Assembly: GCA_014841595.1 (NCBI GenBank)
Contig: JACYUE010000001.1
Location: 1,476,996 to 1,540,995 of the forward strand
Reading direction: 5' to 3'
DNA length: 64,000 nucleotides
Source: Oxalobacteraceae sp. CFBP 8761
GTDB taxonomy: Bacteria > Pseudomonadota > Gammaproteobacteria > Burkholderiales > Burkholderiaceae_D
Shown: piece by piece, positions 60,408 to 64,000 of the stretch
How positions within the stretch are numbered: the stretch's first letter is position 1
Layout: every line of letters begins with the position of its first letter
The notes under the pieces: generated by a model
Told to the model about the DNA's origin: nothing
Seen by the model: the letters and a program-made list of their open reading frames with translations, nothing else
The model's database searches: none
Made by a program: the position numbers and the translations under genes

Positions 60408-60607
60408 GGAACTGTCCAGAATTGTCAGATGAATGTCGCTATGGTAACTTCTTATGGCGGCGCCGCAGGCACGACTCAGCTCAGCCATTACAATGTGTTA
60501 CAAACTTTACCCAATTAGTCTTACCCCGCCTGCGCGATCAACCTACACTGGCGTCAAGTGATCAACACAGCTTATCCGTTTATCAGGCATCACGGAAGAG
60601 GAACACC

Positions 60608-60973
60608 ATGAACCACGCGCTCAACGACAATCCAGCAGCACCCGGTACCGCTCGCGGCCGGCTCGCCCGGCTTGTGCGCCTTGGTGTTTTCGCCTGCGCG
60701 TTTGCAGCAACCGGTGCCGGCGCTTTGGCCCAGGACCAGGACCGCAACCGCCGCAGCGACGACGTCCAGGCGCGCGAGCGTTACGACATGCAGGCCCTGC
60801 GCGACGCGCGCGCATTCGAAGTGCGCGAGCAGGGCCGCCGCAATGCCGAGGTCCAGCAGGACACGGTGCGTGAAGAGCGGCCTCGCGGGCGCCTGTCGCC
60901 GGACGAGCGGCGCGACCTGCGCCGCCAGATCAAGGAAGGTGCGGATCTGTATCCCAATTCGCGCCGCCGCTGA
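60608..60973 (+). CDS. Small exported basic/charged protein
   Basis: The protein has 121 residues from ATG 60608 (GAGGAAC upstream). A rather long basic leader (RLARLVRLGVFACAFAATGAGALAQ) is a signal peptide cleaved near residue 41. The mature part is Arg/Asp/Glu-rich, probably one long helix, ending in RLSPDERRDLRRQIKEGADLYP, a motif seen in small periplasmic proteins of related bacteria. Function is unknown. It is divergent from ompR across about 200 bases, so it could be an OmpR target, an inference from position only. Confidence 0.75.
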   Translation: MNHALNDNPAAPGTARGRLARLVRLGVFACAFAATGAGALAQDQDRNRRSDDVQARERYDMQALRDARAFEVREQGRRNAEVQQDTVREERPRGRLSPDERRDLRRQIKEGADLYPNSRRR

Positions 60974-60994
60974 CACGCGGCTGCTTCAGCAAAA

Positions 60995-61021
60995 CGACGG
61001 CGCCTCTGGCGCCGTTGTCGT
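60995..61021 (+). terminator. Hairpin after the small exported gene
   Basis: ACGGCGCC (60997-61004), a TCT loop and GGCGCCGT (61008-61015) follow an A-run and precede TGTCGT. The T tract is weak. The remaining bases up to 61213 hold an AT-rich promoter area and a small CCTTAC/GTAAGG hairpin (near 61162), but no gene. Confidence 0.55.
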
Positions 61022-61213
61022 ATCTGGCGTTTGACCGGTATCAATCGCACGGGGCCGGCCCGCCCTGCTAGTCTAGTGCTCACCCTGTGCATTTTCTTTT
61101 TCGCAAAATTTATTGCTATATGTTTATTTAGTTAGCGCAACATGCTATGTTGGCGAGCGCCTTACTGTTGGTAAGGTCAGCCACCAACAACATCCGCAAC
61201 CTGGAGCGCAAAC

Positions 61214-63091
61214 GTGTCCGATGTCGCCTTATCTTCTGTAGCACGCTTTGTCTCTGACGGACCAGAGCACTGCATCGTTCGGCGCGAGGACGGCGTGTAC
61301 GCCGACCCGGAAGCGCTCGGCACGACTCTCGTGGCGGCGCTCGACAGCTTGCTGCGCGCCGGCCACTACCTGGCGGGACTCGATTACCCGATACTCATCA
61401 AGGCGCTGTATGGCCATGGCCCGGCATTGCCGCGCGATGCCGCGGGCCGGGTGCAGGTGCGCATCGCCGCTGACATTCGCCCGTTCACCCCGGCCCGCCA
61501 GGCGCTGTACCGTTCAGTGAAAATCACGGACGGCCAGGCCGAATACTATTTCGAGCCGGTGGTCGAACCCGATCCCGACGGCGGCGAGCGGCCAACCGCG
61601 CTCGATGCCGACGAATTTGTCGCCGACATGTGGGTCAAGGGGATCCGCTTCGGCGCCGATGTCGCCGCCATCGCGGAGGCCATCGGCAAGGGTGTGGCCG
61701 GGCGCTACGTGGTGGCGCGCCGTTTGCCGCCCGTCGACGGCGACGCCGCGCGCGTCGAAGAAGTCACGAACGAACTGCACCGCAGCGATGCGCCGCTCGA
61801 ACTGGCCAATGGCAGGCTCGACCTCATGAGCTTCCAGAATCGCTTTCCGCAAGTGCGCATGGGTACGCGCCTGCTGCGCAAGGTGCCCCGCACGGCGGGC
61901 AGTCCCGGTTTCGAGCTGACCGGCATTCCGCTCCTGGCCGAGATCGGCAAGGACCTCGACCTGGCCGCCTATGCCGCCGAAGGCACCGGTATCGACGTCG
62001 TTCCTGCGGGCGAATTCCTGATCGCGCGCCGCGACGGATTTCTGAATGTCGACCCGAAAAGCAGCCGCATCGCGATCTCCGACAAGATCGTCAGCCGCGA
62101 TGGCGTCAGCGCCAGGACCACGGGCAACCTGAACCTGAGCGGCGACTACGAAGAATTCGGCGAGGTGCAGGAACAGCGCACCATCGAAGGCGACAGCATC
62201 ACCGTGCATGCAGACGTGTATGGCCACGTGCTCTCGCGTGGCGGGGCCGTCCGCCTGGAGCGCAACCTGGTCGGCGGCAGCGCGCGCAACATGAATGGCG
62301 GCGTGCGTGTGCTGGGCGTGGCCTCCAGCGCCACGATCCAGGCGGCCAAGGGGGACGTGGTGCTCGGGCGGGCCGAGAACTGCGTGATTTCCGGTGCGCG
62401 CATCCGGGTCGAGACCGCGATTAACTGCGAGATCATGGGCGACGACGTCGAGGTCACGCACGCCGAAGGCAGCGCGATTGCCGGCCGGCGCGTCCGGATC
62501 GGCCGCGCCGCGCCCTGGAAGCAGGGCGAGATGCTGGTATATCTGCTGCGGCCCGATTGTGCGCGCATCGACGATGCGATGGCCCAGGTGCGCGAGCGCA
62601 TCGGGCAGTTCGGCCAGCTCGCAGCGCGCCACCGCGCATCGATCGAGACGCTGACGGCCCAGCCGCACCTGAGCAAGTACCTGAAAATCGCGCCGCGCAT
62701 CCGCAGCGGTGATCTGGTGCTCAAGCCCGAGCAGGTGCCGCAGTTCCAGCGCATGACCGATACCGCGGGGCCCGCGCTCAAGGAGCTTGGCCGCTTGTCG
62801 GACGAAGCGAAAAAGCTCGACGCCGAACGGAAGTCAGGGATGGCGGTGCTGGGCCGCCTGGAAGCGCAGCGTTACGACCGTGTCGGCGCGGCGCAGATTG
62901 CACTCGAGGCCATTGCCGGCGAGGTGCAGGTGCGCGCATTGCCGTACGAGCCGGATCTTGGCTGCATCTGGGACCAAGGGCCGCGCGACATCCGGCTGCG
63001 CCTGCGCGATGCCATCGGCACCGAATTGTTGCATGCAGGCCGCGACGGCGCCTGGGCCTGGGATTCCGCATCCGCCGTCTCGCCGGGATGA
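61214..63091 (+). CDS. FapA-family (DUF342) protein
   Basis: The product is 625 residues, starting at GTG 61214 with GGAG seven bases upstream. It has the FapA pattern: an N-terminal flexible domain (about 1-180), a central beta-helix rich in short Gly/Val/Asn repeats (about 290-430; GNLNLSGDYEEFGEVQ, GGVRVLGVASSATIQAAKGDVVLGRAENCVISGARIRV in pieces) and a C-terminal coiled coil (about 455-560). FapA/DUF342 proteins are linked to flagellar placement in Vibrio and to polar or surface functions elsewhere; the biochemical role is unclear. No flagellar gene is near, but a CheW-like gene follows at 100 bases. Confidence 0.85.
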   Translation: MSDVALSSVARFVSDGPEHCIVRREDGVYADPEALGTTLVAALDSLLRAGHYLAGLDYPILIKALYGHGPALPRDAAGRVQVRIAADIRPFTPARQALYRSVKITDGQAEYYFEPVVEPDPDGGERPTALDADEFVADMWVKGIRFGADVAAIAEAIGKGVAGRYVVARRLPPVDGDAARVEEVTNELHRSDAPLELANGRLDLMSFQNRFPQVRMGTRLLRKVPRTAGSPGFELTGIPLLAEIGKDLDLAAYAAEGTGIDVVPAGEFLIARRDGFLNVDPKSSRIAISDKIVSRDGVSARTTGNLNLSGDYEEFGEVQEQRTIEGDSITVHADVYGHVLSRGGAVRLERNLVGGSARNMNGGVRVLGVASSATIQAAKGDVVLGRAENCVISGARIRVETAINCEIMGDDVEVTHAEGSAIAGRRVRIGRAAPWKQGEMLVYLLRPDCARIDDAMAQVRERIGQFGQLAARHRASIETLTAQPHLSKYLKIAPRIRSGDLVLKPEQVPQFQRMTDTAGPALKELGRLSDEAKKLDAERKSGMAVLGRLEAQRYDRVGAAQIALEAIAGEVQVRALPYEPDLGCIWDQGPRDIRLRLRDAIGTELLHAGRDGAWAWDSASAVSPG

Positions 63092-63190
63092 ACCTTTCCG
63101 CCCACGGGGCGGCCAGTTCAAGTTGATGGTAGTCAACATCAGGCCGGGAGGCAGGCATACGATGGTGGTCGGACTGACGAAGGATCCACC

Positions 63191-63673
63191 ATGCACACCA
63201 CATCGCGCGCGCCACGGTCTGGCGCACCACGGGATTACCTCAGCTTCATGCTCGACGGGCAGGAGTACGGACTCGATTGCGCGCGCGTGCAAGAACTCAA
63301 ATTGCTCAAGTCCCTCGAACGCTTCGCGGAAGATGGCGACATCATCGGCGGCGTGGCGCTGTCGCATGGCGTGATCCTGCCGGTGATCGACATGCGTACC
63401 ACTGCCACGCAAGTGGTGAATGCGCACGGCGGCGTGGTGCATCCCGATACCGACGTGATCATCCTGCGCCTGTCGAGCGGTCTGGTGGGAATGGTTGTGG
63501 AAGGGGTGACGGGGATCGTGCACGTGCGCCCGGAAGCCGTGCAAACCGTCCCGGGCGAAGCGGGCGCCAGTTACCTGATCGGCATTGCCCGCATCGACGG
63601 CCGCTGCGTAATCCTGATCGACATCGATGGCCTGATGTCGTTGTCGCCGCGGCGGCCGCTCCGGGCCGCCTGA
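63191..63673 (+). CDS. CheW-like coupling protein
   Basis: This 160-residue protein starts at ATG 63191 with AAGGA six bases upstream. It is a single CheW domain (about 14-152): DYLSFMLDGQEYGLDCARVQEL, GVALSHGVILPVIDMR, GMVVEGVTGIVHV and YLIGIARIDGRCVILIDID. CheW proteins link chemoreceptors to CheA kinases. No cheA or receptor gene is nearby, so it may serve a system encoded elsewhere or be a stand-alone adaptor. Promoter is probably in the 99 bases after the FapA gene. Confidence 0.9.
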   Translation: MHTTSRAPRSGAPRDYLSFMLDGQEYGLDCARVQELKLLKSLERFAEDGDIIGGVALSHGVILPVIDMRTTATQVVNAHGGVVHPDTDVIILRLSSGLVGMVVEGVTGIVHVRPEAVQTVPGEAGASYLIGIARIDGRCVILIDIDGLMSLSPRRPLRAA

Positions 63674-63691
63674 CGGCGTCGTACTGCCAGC

Positions 63692-64000
63692 TTACGCCAG
63701 CGCTTCCAGCTGTTCCTGCAATTCCAGCCACTCCATTTCGAACGTTTCCAGATCGCGCGCCACGAATGCCTGGTCGGCCACCAGCGTCTTGAGGCGATCC
63801 TTGTTCTGCGCGTCGTAGATCGTCGGGTCGAGCAGGGCGGCATCGATCGTGGCCTTTTTTGCCTGCAGCTTGGCCATCTGCTCGTCCAGACGCTTGACCT
63901 TGTTCTCGATCGGCTTGCGCTGCGCGGCGTTGCGCTGGCGCTCTTCGGCGCCCAGGCGCTTCTGTTCCTTGCGCTCGGCCGGCGTGGCGCTTGGCACCGG
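63692..64000 (-). CDS. C-terminal end of an ABC-F ATPase (Uup/YheS type), cut by right edge
   Basis: Only the last ~102 codons are inside the window; the frame is open to the edge and the start lies beyond. The visible part is a charged coiled coil (RKEQKRLGAEERQRNAAQRKP, KRLDEQMAKLQAKKATIDAAL, FEMEWLELQEQLEALA), the known tail of duplicated-ATPase ABC-F proteins of the YheS/Uup kind, which act on ribosomes or at replication-linked DNA structures. The ATPase motifs themselves are not in view, so the subfamily is uncertain. Confidence 0.75.
   Translation of the reverse strand, partial: PVPSATPAERKEQKRLGAEERQRNAAQRKPIENKVKRLDEQMAKLQAKKATIDAALLDPTIYDAQNKDRLKTLVADQAFVARDLETFEMEWLELQEQLEALA

Overview
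The window reads as a stretch of chromosome from a GC-rich Gram-negative betaproteobacterium, most likely an Oxalobacteraceae member of the Massilia/Telluria/Duganella kind. This is inferred from gene content (RND pump, TonB-dependent receptors, S46 peptidase, GH97 glucosidase, many c-di-GMP and HDOD proteins) and from codon use; no rRNA or tRNA gene is present to confirm it. About fifty genes are credible. Most are housekeeping or accessory genes with high GC, and two AT-richer patches carry mobile-element debris.

Layout. 1-4.3 kb: the tail of an Ala/Arg-rich protein, a small exported protein, a sodium:solute symporter and SppA. 4.5-13.8 kb: a complete mdtABC-type RND efflux operon with its own outer-membrane channel; the last three junctions are overlapping or very close. 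13.8-20.7 kb: two paralogous HDOD proteins flank a PleD-like diguanylate cyclase, an S46 dipeptidyl-peptidase and a PnuC plus nicotinamide-riboside-kinase pair. 20.7-29.4 kb: an accessory region with an IS6-family transposase relic, an AT-rich block, an interrupted prepilin gene, TadG-like and OmpA-like envelope genes, and three tandem PoNi-like (DUF1910/DUF1911) immunity genes. The second immunity gene overlaps the stop codon of an orphan toxin-like tail. 29.4-39.9 kb: a TonB-dependent receptor under a TPP riboswitch, a DUF535 protein, a glutathione transferase, an MFS exporter with a divergent LysR regulator, a second TonB-dependent receptor and a haloacetate-dehalogenase-like hydrolase. 39.9-43.1 kb: a decayed island with an exact 15-bp direct repeat, a frameshifted tyrosine integrase, a zinc-ribbon/TPR/CFI-box protein and an IS3-family relic. 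43.1-64 kb: a QseBC-like two-component system divergent from a GH97 glucosidase, Fsr, PhzF, a FeeM-like acyltransferase, a GGDEF-EAL membrane protein, D-lactate dehydrogenase, an S41 peptidase, a serine/threonine dehydratase, OmpR/EnvZ, a FapA (DUF342) protein, a CheW-like protein and the end of an ABC-F ATPase.

The most interesting parts are the immunity-gene array with its orphan toxin tail and inter-gene repeats, the TPP-riboswitch-controlled receptor, and the small degraded island carrying the CFI-box protein. I found no CRISPR array, no intact transposon and no complete new multi-gene system. The immunity array is the best candidate for unusual biology. All functional calls rest on recognising motifs by eye; no database search was run.
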